Source of the DNA: Verpa conica
Taxonomy: Eukaryota > Ascomycota > Pezizomycetes > Pezizales > Morchellaceae
Length of the DNA: 64,000 nt
Direction: 5' to 3'
NCBI GenBank assembly: GCA_033030425.1
Contig: JAUFSD010000004.1
Coordinates: 1,302,001 to 1,366,000 of the forward strand
Numbering within the stretch: position 1 is the first letter of the stretch; every line of letters starts with the position of its first letter. The position numbers were made by a program, and so were the translations under genes. Below, one piece after another: positions 36,165 through 48,870 of the stretch. The notes under the pieces were generated by a model, which was given only the letters and a program-made list of their open reading frames with translations, was not told where the DNA came from and did no database searches.

Positions 36165-37774
36165 GTACATAAAGAACTATAAAAACTGTATATGTATTGC
36201 TAACTTCTCTTTTCTTTATTTCTTCCCTCTTTGTGTAGAAAAGCTATAGGGCTGGAACTAGTATATCTAGAACTTTTATTATTTTAGCGAGGGCGTTCGA
36301 TAAGGAATTTTACATAGATTATAACACTTGAGGATAATGCATAGAAAGTTGTTATTGTTATCATGCACAGTCCTAGATGACCCGGCATATACTCCCAGCA
36401 ATTCGATCAAGTGATATTATATGTAAAACATGACTAACCCACCACCAACCCCAAAAGGGGAAAAAGGAATTACCTGGAATTGAACTCCATAGCAATACCT
36501 CGTTTCGATCGAGGGGCCTCCGGGTTATGAGCCCGGCGCGCTTCCGCTGCGCCATATTGCTGTGGAAGCTGGTTATAGCTTTCTACCCAAAATTCTCGCA
36601 TATCAGTGACATAAATATTACAATTTAACCAATAGAATTTTGAGACATCGTGATCCCTAGTCATCTGGTCCTAAAACATGAACCACTGATTCAGCCGAGT
36701 GATACCACATGACCAGTTAGAATGATATCACTACGAGGGCAAGAGCCCCAACCAAATAGCCACTAATCCCAATAAAGACTTCTAAGACACCCACACTATT
36801 TTTCCAAAAGCTTTCGTAGAAAGACCACGTTTTATAATTGTATACAACTACTAATACCCCAAATAGGAAAGAGGAATTATAAAGTGAACAAATGAGCACA
36901 GATACTACATTTATGCCAAGGAATGGGGGGAATATACAAATGTTTCTTTTATTTTTCCTGTTTCCCCCCACGCCCGAACCCCCCCCCCCATTTTTGCTGA
37001 CTCACAAGAAACCAATGACAGAAAGTAAGAATAGTATAAGTCACCCTGTTCCAGATTTCCCCTTCCCAAAAAATACGATAAAAGCTAAAAAAATCAACAA
37101 CGCACAATGCGCAAGTAAATAGTTGACAATATGAAATCATATACACCAGACAAGAGTGATACAAAAAATAAAACACAAGAAATAGGAGTAATAATAGTAT
37201 CGTTGTAAGAAATATAACAGCTGTAGTAAGGGCTCTGAACATAATGGTAAGAATCATCCTTGTAGTAATCACTTACCAAAAAAAAAAAAAAAAAAGCCTA
37301 TAGAAAGTACCACAGTTGTTTTCTGGTCAACATAAGCTCACCAAATCACCCTGCCCTCTTTCAAGAAAACTCAAAAAAAAAAACATAAACATAAACAATG
37401 AGAAAAATGCCGATATAAAGAATCAACGGAACCAAAACCCCGTGACAAGATCTTATACCAAAACCCAAGCCGATAGCCATATAAAAAGCAAGTAAAACCC
37501 CAATTTGAAAACATCCGTAAAGCTATTTTTCCCCGCACTCCGCGTGAATGCCGCTACATTTTTATGGTGTTTGAAAGTACAAGAAGCGAAGAGGGAGGCT
37601 GGGATAAAAGAAAAGGGAAGGGGTATTTTAAACACATGATTATAAAAATGCTTTCATTTCGCATCCAAAAGGAAATAAAAATTTACTAAAGAAGACTGGC
37701 CTTCAAATAATTAGCCAAAATAAGGTTAAAACGCATACATCAAAAAAATTCCTAGCACCAATCTCTACTCATCT
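36165..37774. other. Convergent intergenic region MTO1/PUF with tRNA-iMet
   Basis: This 1.6-kb stretch contains only the initiator tRNA gene (36490-36561). A long A tract (about 37277-37295) and C/T homopolymer patches (36962-36991) are present. Hydrophobic open frames on the minus strand at 36717-37280 come from A/T-rich composition; I could not build a phase-consistent gene from them. Confidence 0.5.
36490..36561 (-). tRNA. Initiator tRNA-Met(CAT)
   Basis: Read on the minus strand, the acceptor stem AGCAATA pairs with TATTGCT, so the first pair is A1-U72, the eukaryotic initiator mark. The D arm is GCGCAGCGGAAGCGC and the anticodon arm is CCGGG-CTCATAA-CCCGG with anticodon CAT. The T loop reads GATCGAAA rather than TTCGAAT, also typical of initiator tRNA. 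A five-T terminator follows (AAAAA at 36461-36465 on the plus strand). Confidence 0.95.
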
Positions 37775-40700
37775 TTAGGGCGCAATGTTGAACTCTGGCT
37801 TGGTCTCCTCGGTGGGTTTTTCGACTACGGGACCCTCACCAACAGTGCTAGTATTCGTGGAAGGTGCTGTAGAGGATTCTGGAGACTGTGGATCTGTAGT
37901 CAACAGTGGCGGGGTAGCAACAGCTGAGCCAGGTGGTGGTGAAGCAGTTTGTGATGGTGTGGAAGAATTATAGATCAATTTTTCAATCTTCGGCCTGTCA
38001 GATACGTTTTATATGATTGAGTATGAAGACTTATTACATACCGCATTGATTTGTTTTCCATACGTGAATTTCTTCAAAGCCTGAAGTTGAGGTTTGATTT
38101 GCTCTACCAGAGTCTCACGGTCTTGGCCTGAGAGTAAGGTCAAAAGTTTCTCTTCACATTTAATATTAGTATATATTCATTATTGAGGGTATTGCACTTC
38201 ACATACGAATCACGTAGTTGCCGTATTGATCCCTCATCAAGATCTGCAGGGGAGAATTGCCATCTGGTCGGGCTGTACAAACAACCTTGACAATCTCACG
38301 CTTCTGATCGGGTGATCCAAATGCTATGCTCTTCTCAACAACATTCGAAGCAAATTTGTGCCTGGTTTCACCCTAGTTAGCCCCTCTTCCAGTCTGAAAC
38401 CTCAATAGAGATCGAAGAGCATACTTAGAAAACTGTAGCAGTTGCGAGGTCACTAAATTAACAATCTTAGCCCTGTCCTCAGGCTTTCCATGTTCAATAA
38501 CATGCTGCGTTACATAGTTCCCATACTGGTCCTGGACAAGTGCGTAGGTACAGACATGGAGTTCTTGTAGGAGGGATGCCTGTGCAGTTTCATCACAATG
38601 CTCAAGCATTCTCTGAATAACACGGCAGCCGTAAGGATGCGTGGCAAGAGTATGGACTTGGCCGTGGAAAGCCTTGATGATAAATTGTATGTGTTCAGCT
38701 GGAACTCTCTCAATAGCCTTTTGGACTACGTGGTTTCCGTTCTGGTCCTTGACACACTTCAGAACATGGCCATCAAGTTCCTTGACTAGCGTTGCTTGCT
38801 GCTCAGTTAAAATGTGCTCAAGCGCCTGTGGTCTATGTGTCAGCCCGTAACCCCTACCGGAATAGAATTCTGGTCTACCTTTTGAACAACACGACAACCA
38901 TACATCTGCAAAGATAAGGTCAAAACATGACCCTCCATTTGCTTCGCCAAGATGCTCTTTTGTAATTGATTCCCATGCTCGAAAAACTTTTGGATGACAT
39001 AGTTCCCGAAAACATCAGTCATCAACTGTAGGGAGTTCGGTCTAATCTCGGCAAAGACGATATCCTTCTCGTCGCTATTTGCTGTTTCAAGCTTCTGCTG
39101 TATGAATCTAGAGCCATGTTGGTCGCCACTGAATTCAACAACATGATTGTAGATATCCTGTCCGTGTCAGTAAAACAAAAAATACTAATACAATGAATTA
39201 TTAAGATGTGGTTTACCTTAAGCTCATAACGCTTATTGGATTTCGAATTTGAGCGGAATTCCTCTAACAGCACACTTCTCAAACTTCCAATATCCTCTTG
39301 TCTCCGGGCTGCTGGATGAGTAGGTGCAACTAAAGGGCTGATGGGTGAACCAGGGTAGTTGGGCATGTGCATTCGCAAATTCTGGTAACCATAATCGTAC
39401 GCTCCAGGACCGGGGAATTGCTGAGTACGATAAAGCTGGTCACGCATCATAATTTGGCCTTGGTTTAGATGGGGACTCTGTTGTTGCTGCTGTTGTTGGG
39501 TGACTAACAGTCTTTGTCTTAATTTCTCGTGGTTCGGACCCAACTGTCCTGAGGATGGTGTGCGTGCAGGAGCACCACGAGAAGAAGAGCGAAAATCTCC
39601 TGGTGGAGGTGGGGTACTTCCATTAGGATAGTACGGGCTAGCTAAACCTCTCCTTTGAAAATCACTACTTTGATCGCCAGGAGACATCGTACCAACTCTC
39701 TCATAGGGCCGAGATCGGAACTCATTATAACCATCAGTGTACCCTGCATCTCCAACATACTGCTCGCCATTAAACCCATCTTGCGTACGGTAGTTAGCAT
39801 CTTCTTGACCCCATAAAGAGGAGTTTTGGGGTGTTGGTTGGACAACTTGACGCTGCTGATATGGATACTCGGCGAATGAAGGTTGTGAGGGGTAGTTCAA
39901 GTTCCCTGGGTTGTTTTGGGTTTGGTTAAAAACTCCGAATGGCAGACGACGCCTGTCCGGAAATTGTTCATTCTCATCTTCGATTCCAACCTGTCGAAGT
40001 TGTGCAAGAATTTCCGCTTGGCGAGTCTCTCGAGTCAAGTCAGTATACCTACCCTGTGTCCCAGCCGGATAAGTACCGACGCTAGGGTGGTTAGGACCAT
40101 GGGACGCTGGGTGAGAAGTCGGAACATGAGTGTAAGCCCCATACCCAGCGCCATCTTGCGGTGTTTGATTTGGGTTATATGTTGGTGGTGTGGAGTTTGC
40201 CCTTTGTTGAGGCGGAAGACTTTCACTACGACTAGCTGATGATACACTAGTCCCCAGAATCTCGGGTCCAGCCGGGCCAACACCACGTGGGTTTGATACA
40301 ACACGTCCTCGATTTATGTGGTTAGGATCTTCATCCTCAATAGCGCCAAGCACAGAGCCTATATGCCTTCTATCACCAAAACCTTGACCCATTTCCAACC
40401 CACGCCCCCGGCCTCCACCTTGAAAATCAAGAGTCTCTCCAAAGCTAGCCGCAGATGCAGGGTCCAGATAAGATTTATTATTTGGAGATTGACTCATAGA
40501 TGGGCCCTGACCAACAGCTGTTTGGCGGGGAATGGCATAGTACGGTGACGAGGTACGTGGAGTTTCAGAGCTAGTCTGAGGTGATTCGTACTGCTGATTA
40601 CGGTGACGAGCTGGTGAACGAGAATGATCTTGGCTAATAACCACACCTGAAATAGCCGGTGAAGTAGACTCGCCCCATCCTGCTGCAGTAGGCTTGGTAT

Positions 40701-41178
40701 TCCACGCGTCATGTTCGCCGGACCCTGCTAAAAGTGAAGAAGAACCTTGTTTACCCTCCAACGAACCTATTTTAATAGGAAATGATTTTTATCAGTTATC
40801 AACTCCCCAATCTTACTCGAGAGATTCTATAGAGATGGAATAAAATATTTTTTTAAAAAAAAGCTCACCTCTCCGTTCGCTATTGCTGTTGCCTCCAAAC
40901 CCACTACCGATAGTCGTACTACCGATAGCGGAGGAACCCCAGATACCCCATCCCCCACCACTTCCCCCAAGACTCTGACCAGAGTTCTGTGAAGAATTCT
41001 CGTCATGAGTCCCAGGTGATCTCCCGAAATCCCCAAATCGTGTGTTTCGTACCTACACAATCACAAAATATCAGCTCTGTAGCTTAAGAAACTACAGTCA
41101 ACACCCATTAATCACAAGAACACGTACGTTATTTGATGGTACTGCTCGAGCAGCAGCTGCAGCTTGATGATCTGTCAT
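37775..41178 (-). CDS. PUF3: Pumilio-family RNA-binding protein, Puf3-type
   Basis: Sequence-specific mRNA 3'-UTR binding protein. Eight exons: 41178-41128, 41052-40869, 40766-39217, 39157-38879, 38825-38425, 38361-38207, 38151-38042 and 37987-37775, giving 980 aa. The first 600 residues are disordered (Gly/Ser/Pro/Gln-rich, with a short polyQ run). Eight PUF repeats follow, with RNA-reading triplets visible in HGSRFIQ, GNYVIQ, GCRVVQ, GNHVVQ, GCRVIQ, GNYVTQ, ASNVVEK and GNYVIQ. By the known PUF code, repeats 8 to 1 read UGUAUAUA, the Puf3/Pumilio consensus. A Ser/Thr/Pro-rich tail ends KPEFNIAP. Introns 6 and 7 end in GAAG acceptors. Yeast Puf3 controls mRNAs for mitochondrial proteins; that role here is inference. 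Confidence 0.94.
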
Positions 41179-44100
41179 ATTCGCTGCTATAGATGATGCG
41201 CGTATGTACGGGAATGGCTATGTAGTGTTGATGAAGAAGTCCGTAGAAGTAGCGATGGATAGATATTTATCCAGAAAATACAAAAAATGTAACTTTTGAT
41301 TTCTGTACAGGCAGTTTCTTTAGATTTACAGGTCGTAAAAGGTAGCGTTAGATGTTATAATAGCTATAGGGTAAACTTGGGGAGCTAGAATGTCAGCCCT
41401 ACGAAGCTTCCCGAAGAGAGCAGGCTCGAGAGAACGATTGGAAGACGTTGATTGAGCTTGCTGGTTCCTACGCACCTCTCTTGTAAAGTTCTACCGATAA
41501 CGGGAACGGGAGCTGAAGTAGTCGTTTGCTAATAACAATCTGAAAAAAGAAATAATAAAAAGATGTACAATCGAATGTAGAAGGTGCCGGAGCGGAGAAA
41601 GAAGGGAGGTGGCGGCGGAAAGGTTGAACGTCAGGTCCTGGGAGACGTTGTGGGGGGATATGGTAGGTGTATTATCTTCAAAGGTGGGAGAGAGAAGGAA
41701 GGGAAGGAGTGAGCGTAAGCCAGGCCTTAGAAAAGCGTGGTATCCTGCCCTCCGCTTGGATTGATTAGCAACAGCAAGTTGTAGTCATGCGGCGGCGGAG
41801 GGGCTGATGCAAGGGGATGACGATGGCCGCCGGGAGCAGAGAGAAGGTTTGAAGGTTTGACTGTAGGGATGTGGGATGACGAGGGTGAGGGGAAGAAGGT
41901 TGAGGATGGAGATGAGAAGCAGTAAGAGACTGTGCCAGATTGAGAGCTATGAACGGATGATGCTCAGAGCAAGAAAGGGACGAGAGAGAGAGAGAGAGAG
42001 AACAGTGGGTGATGTTGTTCGGAACAAAAATATTGCCAGCAACAGTTTTTTTTTTTTTTTTTTCTATTTTATTACTGTGTTTTTTACGACCTTGAGCGAA
42101 AACCCTTGAAGCCCCTCTGTGTGGGTTACACTCGGTGTTGGTTTCAGAGTCAAGTATGTAAGGCTGCTCGCTGCTGTTGCCGTCGATGGTCTGGCCTTGC
42201 TCTCTATGCTCTATGGCATATGGTCTTTTTCTTGTGCCTGTCTGCCCTCTAGCTCCTCCCTCTATCTCTTGTGCTTCCTGAGTCTATGTCTGTCGTCCCT
42301 CCTCAGGATATCTTGCTGCCGCTGCGTTCGCTTGCTTTCTTGACGTTACAGTGTCTCTTGTTTCTTGGCTGTCTCGCACACTTACTTAAGGCGGTCGCGT
42401 CCCGTCCGTGCTGCTGCTGCTGCCTCTGCTGCCACTACGTTCTGACCTCCGACTTGACACCAAGAGAGCGACCGACGGGAAGGAAAGTTTGCGGGACTTT
42501 TTGGAAGCGGAAGGGCCCACGCACGAAAAGAGTGAGAGGCGGAGGGAAAAAAGGAAAGGGCAGATCTATTAGTCTTCCAATTGCTGGGCGTTGCTCGCCG
42601 TGAGTAAGAGTGCGGGGGGATAGTGGGTGTGGGACTAGGTAGGTAGCTGAGCACTGGGCACAGCTACGATGTATGTGTTAGGCAGTGCTGGGATGATGAT
42701 GAGATGGGGATGGATGGGGCGAAGCGAGAGCCTAGGCTGGATGGCTGGATGGCTGATGGATGGCCTGGTTGAGAGATATAACCTCATAACCTCATAACCA
42801 TAACCTCAGGCCCTCCAATTGAGTCGTTCTGATACATCCCAAGGGGCCCTGTGAAGACTACATGTACCAAAGAAATGAATAGTGGGTAACAAGAACATCG
42901 ACAATTTCTATGCCCAACAGCCTCATAAGGCGGAGGATCCACTGTGATCGGGCTGATATCGAGCATTGCAAAACAGGCGACAGATGAAGCTGATGTGTCT
43001 TGCAACACTCTCAACGACTACTGTCAACCATAGAGAGTTGCAAAGGGCGACGCTAACGACGCGGCTCCCCCATACCCGATTTCAACCAACAAGCCATAAA
43101 ACAGCTATCGAAGTATCAACCATAAATATCAGGGTAAAGTGTGCTCAATCAATCGATCGCCCTGTATTCATTCTTCAACTACCTTTCATAAGCCCCTAAT
43201 ATGCCAATATGACAATATGCCTTCCCCCCTGATCGATATACTCTACTGTCACTCTAGCAGATTCCGCGCCAAGACAACAAGTACAGTACATGCCCCCGTA
43301 TCTTGTTTGCCCCAGCACAAAACGAGGACCTGAGGGGAGAAAAAGGGAAACTCTGATCTATTATCGCAGCATTGAACGAGAAGGCGGCTGATGAAGGGTT
43401 ATGCGCTGTGCCTTCGCTACGTGTCAAGTGGTGTGGAGGTATGACTCCCCGCCCCAACACTCAATGAAAGCATCTTTCTTCAACCTCCCTCAATCAATTG
43501 CATGCCTCTGCCGTTGCATGACGCTTTCCCTTTCCCGTATCCTATTCTCAATCAAAACAACAGAATAGAAAAGGAACGAGAAACGAGAAACGAGAAACAA
43601 ATATTTGCTCGTTGCCCGTTCCACACATCAAAAAAGAGCTGAAAGTAACGGAGCTAATCTCGCATGACGCCAGTAGTAAGAAACTTGCTCCTATAGCAAC
43701 GAACGTCTTTCAAGCCCTTGACTTACCAGGGTCTGGCTGCTGTCAATCAACTGCTTCTCATTTCTCGTCTTTACCCACTCACATAGAGTACTAGCTGGTA
43801 CGTGCAGTGGGGTGCGCAAGCCATGAAGCCATGGAGCCATGAAAGAACGAAGGACATTAATTTCGAAGAAGATCGGGGTGCGACGGTACGGCTGAAGATC
43901 TGGAGTCTAAGAAACGATGTGGCCCCACCTTCCCGCTTCCTAAAACCCCTGGAGGTCGAACAGAAGCTGTCCGATTGAGCGGACGGTTCCGCAGTGGACG
44001 TCACACCAGCCGAGATAACCTTTTCGTTGGGGAGGTCTGTGCGCGGGAATAGTAGCCGGCAGGATAGACACTACGCGTGAAACCTCTCAGCGGACCCTTC

Positions 44101-47100
44101 AGAAGGCTTTCATTCCTGTATGTTACCAAGATATCATTTCCTACCCACCCTCTTAAGTAGGTGCCGCGGAACGCGTAGTGCAAAGATTACACTTAGGTAG
44201 AAGGAGAGAGGCTCAAAGTATATATATATAAATACACCTGTACATATAAAAATTATGCTGCGGGGCAGTGGAAGCGTATCTAGGTTCAACAGCTATGTTC
44301 TATTCTGATTTGCCTAGAGACCCGAAGAAATGGGCATTGGAAAAGGATTATGCATGAAGGGGCTAGCCGAAGCACCAATCTTAGGAAGTTGGCACGCGAG
44401 AGAGAATTACCACCAGGGGGGTTTTTTTTTTATTGCTGCGAGAAGAAGCAGCTACGCCAGCTACCGGTGCTATACACATGGGAACGCAGTAAATAATAAT
44501 AATAAGCAATGATATGCCGTCCGTTTAAACGCCACTGAGTCAGCTGTGCCCTGAGATGTAACGGTAATCAAGATACGAGTACCATGCCTCCCTAGAAATT
44601 CTTTATAAACCCTATGTAAAGTGCACTCATCCCATATGTGCGCAGAAGAGCCTCAAAAAAAAAGTGAGGCCTAGATGTTGGAGGAGGGGGGGGAATAGTT
44701 ATAAATCTCCCATTATCCACAGCCTCATATGCACACACCCCGGAAAACCTACCCCAAGCGTAACAAAAAAAAAGGAAATAAAAAGCTAAATGGTAGACTT
44801 AATTTTCTAAAAGCAGCGGAAGACCTTATCAACAAACAACTATGTTGCCTGTTGTCTAATGGTGGTCTCAGTTAAGACTTGGATTAGAGACCCATGACTG
44901 AAGTAGTGTATCTCAGGGCGTCACCTAAACTCAACCGATTCTACTGGAAAAATCAACAACAACTACAGGACGGGTAAATTAGGGTATTTTTTTATTCCAA
45001 ATCTAGTAAACCGAACTGTCTACTTAGACTTGTTTCCTCTACTAATTTCATAGCCATATATTCAACCCTAGGAACATATATCTAAACCCGCATCGATTTC
45101 CCTTGCATATGTGAACGATGATCCTCGATCTCCCGCACATGCCTCTGAGCCGAGAAGCCGCTCTAACCAGTATCAGAACATACTATTCCACTTTAGATTC
45201 CCCGGTCATATTTTTTTATAGAAAGGTTAAAAAACGATTGGCTTAGGCGTGGGGGATAACAGGATCGCATGATAGTGTTTGGTGTGAGTGACGGCTCATG
45301 AACGAAAAAATAAAAATGAAACCCACGATATAATTTATGCTGGTGTTTATCAAAACCCAGCACGGCAGTTTTTTGTTGACGAATGTGACTATCCAGGCTT
45401 GCATTCCAAGCTCTTATGCTTCCTGGCGTCAAGTGGTCAGCTCCTGGTTTTGCCACACCCTTTTATCTGACCTCGTATACTCTTGCTTAAGAGGGGTAGA
45501 TCCCAACGTGATCTCTCACAGCCCAGTACCTTGACTACCACTTGCCTTGTCCGTGAATATCTACTCTCCTCCTCATATCTCACTTTTCCCATGGGAAAAA
45601 TCAGGTCTAGCTGGGCGCAGGAACGCCCAAGGGAGTTCATATGCACATGTTCCCTGAAGAAACCCAGAACTGAATGAATTAAATTACTGTATGATATGAT
45701 ACCCTCTCTGGACAGATACCCACGTGGCCTCTCTTCTTTCCGTGGTTCTGCGAGCGAATAGTAAACTCCTACAGTGGTCGAATTTCTAATTCGTAGGATG
45801 ACGAATACGCGCGGGTTCGCGCATTGGAGGGTGGTATAAGGTAGAGTAGTAAGGCGGCCTCTCGGTCCTCACGGTAACCCAAAGGGTACAGAATTGCCAT
45901 ACCCAGACCCCGCCTGAGACATACAAGACAAGGCAAACAACCCCGCAGGAGAAGGAAGAGAAACAATTCGACCGTCCCGTCTGTCCACCTACTCGGCCCG
46001 TATGTGAGTATTGCGTACGTGATGAATATGCATGGGCCCAGGCAACAGTGAGCGAATATGGATGCAGTTCATCTGGTGAGAGGCACTATGTAATTAATGA
46101 TGGCGAAGACACCACAGCCAGTAGCAAATGTATCATGCGTCATCATTCTTAGTGCTTCGTTCTCCTTTCATTTGGTGTAGCCAGGCCATTCCTCCCCCCT
46201 TTACCCCCCTCATACCCTCATTACGCCGGTCTTCAATTTGTTGAGTATATTTTCTCTTGATATCACCATTGATCTATCTTGCATGGAGCCATTCTCGATA
46301 AGAATCGAGGAGTTCCACGAGAATCGGTACCTTCTGGTTGAAGAGCTGACGGCCGCTAGCCGACCAACCTGGTTGCATCCGTCTATTTGTATGACAATAT
46401 TTCAAAAAGCGTAACTCTTGGGAGCCCTTAGAGTTTGTCCATGGTTATTCAGGAACCAGGTACGTTCTTTGACAAAGACAACGCCATCATGGTCACCTGC
46501 TGCTTCTCGGATTTGATAAAATTGGTTGAGTACTGAGATATATTTGCCGAAAACAGGTGGCTTTAAGCAACCTCGCCGGTCTTTCGGGAACCCGGCGGGT
46601 GTCAAATCTTTTTTGACAGCCTGATTTCGCGGGTGACTGAAGGGATTTAGTGTATGTTGCGAACCGACGCTATTAGACTTTTTTTCCGTCGTCTGATGTT
46701 TGTTTCTCTCGCCATCCGATGTTTTTTGTTCGCACTTCTAATTTTGTTATTGATAGCCTTAGTTTTCGACGGGAGGCATATTGCCCTTTTCGCACACACT
46801 CAAAAGGTTCTATTTAGGCTTTGCCCTTGAAATGTGCTTTGCACTTGCCTGAGGGATTCGGGACTGAGAGTAATCAGCTATTGCATCCTTCAGGGGAGTA
46901 AGTGAGTAATAGTTGTGGCTTCGCGTTGCTGGGGGACTGATATGCTGCGGATGTGAGGGCAAGAGTGGCACATAACTATTCATCTTGTGTCTTTAGGCCG
47001 GGACGAGGTTTCCTTGACGGCGGCAAACATGTCAGCACCCCACAGTTAAGTCGTCTATGTACCGAGCTTTGCCTGATGTTCAATTGCAGCGGCAAATTTT

Positions 47101-47745
47101 TTTCTATATTTAGGAGTCAGTCTCTTGTCCTTCCTGCTACCCTCAATCAAGTTATCCATCTGGGCATATTCCTTCTTTCTCTCCCCACGATTTCCTTTCA
47201 CCTCCCTTTCCCATGCAAGAATCCCATACTGATTCTGGTTCTGCAGCTGTAGATGGATGAGGTGCATCTCAATGATCTCACCTCGAACCTGTATTCGCAA
47301 AGTTGTCAAGGTGACAGCTCGGTTGGGGTAGCCCTCTTACTGGCTGTTTGGCCGACATGGATAATTGGAGCTGGCCCAAAGAAGAGTAGTGAGACCGTGG
47401 GGGAAGGCAGCCGAGACGGACTGTTGCCTAAAGACGTTAGATGACGGTTGAAAGTGGAAGTTGGCGTTCGCTTGGGCAATCTGTTGCTACCAAACAAAGC
47501 ACAAAGGCCCATGTATGTGTGAAATTACACGCCCGTGATGGTTTGCCTATGCCCCTTTCTCGATATGAGAAGAATTGACACCAAACGGTCTTCCTTCTTC
47601 TCTCTCCTCCCCCTTCCCTCTTTTTTCCCTCTTTTCTTTCTTTTCACCACCCCTACTACCCGCTATCTCGAACTCTCTCTCTCGTCATTCTTTTCGGTAG
47701 CAATTTTAATTGTCCGGCTTCACTCCTTTGCTGGCCCGCGAATTG

Positions 47746-47783
<38 letters not shown>

Positions 47784-48327
47784 ACTGTCTTTGTCTCGTT
47801 CCTTTTTCTCCCGCCCTTGCATCCCTAGTTTGCGTTGTTGTTAGTCCCGATACGTTAGTAATATGTACGTGCCTGACAATTCCTCCATGATTCGTTCGCT
47901 TTTCCTATCCTACGTGCATTCCTTGCTTGGGTTACGTGCCTGGTTTCTTATCCCTTTGATCGCTGCCACCTCTATCCAATTTTAGAGTATCAGTGTCTAT
48001 CATCTGTGGTATGATGGCATGAATCATGATTACAACACCATCTTCCACCATACACACCCCACTTGCGTGCCGTTTCCGTACCCCACTGCGTTCTGATATG
48101 TCCTGGTTTCATTTCTAAACTTCATGGCGCAACTCTCCTCCGTCTTCGCTGTCAATTGTCACTAACATCACAGATTTCCAGCAGCATAATTCGTTACGAT
48201 CTTTACCCAGCTAGCAGTCGGTTCATTCGTTACTTCCGATTTGTTGGATATTTGGTACTACACACTCGTTCCCGGAAACATCCAAAATAGGAAATCTCAG
48301 CAGCAACTGTAAACCTAATATAATACG
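41179..48327. other. 7.1-kb gene-poor interval between divergent genes
   Basis: No supported gene lies here. It holds the Pumilio upstream region (GA repeat near 41984-42000 and a T tract of about 19 nt at 42045-42063), then tandem short repeats: GGATGGCT-type near 42740-42765, CATAACCT-type at 42783-42803, and CGAGAAA three times near 43576-43598. A CT-rich leader ends in the microsatellite at 47752-47780. A Met-less open frame of about 110 codons on the minus strand (46402-46735) is the only coding-like stretch. Much of this may be promoter and untranslated leader of the two regulators at its ends. Confidence 0.5.
47752..47780. repeat. TC dinucleotide microsatellite in CT-rich leader
   Basis: A pure TC run lies inside a longer pyrimidine-rich block (about 47580-47830), some 550 bp upstream of the start codon at 48328. 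Such blocks often mark transcription initiation in ascomycetes; here that is inference. Confidence 0.85.
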
Positions 48328-48870
48328 ATGCCTGCCATGTCCTTCATCAACCGTCGCAGCGACTCCGACTCTGACTCTAACTACGAATCCAACAGCACAA
48401 TGTCTTCGCTCCTCATTTCGCTCGTTATTCTAATTTCCCTCACTTTAGTCCTTAGCGGCTCGCTTTTCGTCCTTCAACGTATTCGCAAGCAGCGCAAGGC
48501 AGCCGGTACCTTACCCACATATGAATCTTCCAACAGAAATCAGCGTGGTCTCAGGATCTCCACTCGCAACTCTGGTTATATGTATTCTGAGAAGGAGCAA
48601 CTTCTCGACAGCTCGTCTCCCATGCCATTAACTCCCGAAAGCGTTCCTGAGATCAGAATTACGTTTCCTGAGGAAGAAGACAAAGAAACTGGACGCAGAG
48701 TCTCAAAGGTCATGGTTGTTGAGCTTGGCGAAGCTGGTGTTAAATTTGTTCACCCTTTAAAGGAGGAGGATCTTCCCCCATATCAACAAGGGTCGGGGGA
48801 TCGATTCGCATCTGTTGATCTCGAGAGGATCGGAGGGTTGAAGGAAAAGGATACCCCAAGGTCTCCATAA
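48328..48870 (+). CDS. Conserved fungal single-pass membrane protein of unknown function
   Basis: An intronless frame of 180 aa. The N-terminus is Asp/Ser-rich, then one membrane helix (SLLISLVILISLTLVLSGSL) is followed by a basic stop-transfer segment (QRIRKQRKAAG). The cytosolic part has TLPTYES, a YMYSEKEQLL block, VPEIRITFPEEEDKETGR and LPPYQQGSGDRF. I recall the PEIRITFPEEED and LPPYQ blocks from uncharacterised proteins of many ascomycetes, but no function. The two PY-type motifs (LPTY and LPPY) could recruit Rsp5-type ubiquitin ligases; that is inference. The start could also be Met4 or Met25. The gene stands alone with about 7 kb of gene-poor DNA on its 5' side. Confidence 0.8.
   Translation: MPAMSFINRRSDSDSDSNYESNSTMSSLLISLVILISLTLVLSGSLFVLQRIRKQRKAAGTLPTYESSNRNQRGLRISTRNSGYMYSEKEQLLDSSSPMPLTPESVPEIRITFPEEEDKETGRRVSKVMVVELGEAGVKFVHPLKEEDLPPYQQGSGDRFASVDLERIGGLKEKDTPRSP

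Noticed and set aside
36717..37280. Two hydrophobic minus-strand open frames that could be a membrane protein gene
   Set aside because: Composition (A/T-rich DNA giving Phe/Leu/Ile/Val) explains them. The only good donor/acceptor pair between them (GTGAGT to GTAG) does not keep the reading-frame phase.
42119..42654. Overlapping open frames on both strands near 42.1-42.6 kb
   Set aside because: Ser/Cys/Leu- or Arg-rich low-complexity translations, overlapping in several frames, with no consistent exon structure.
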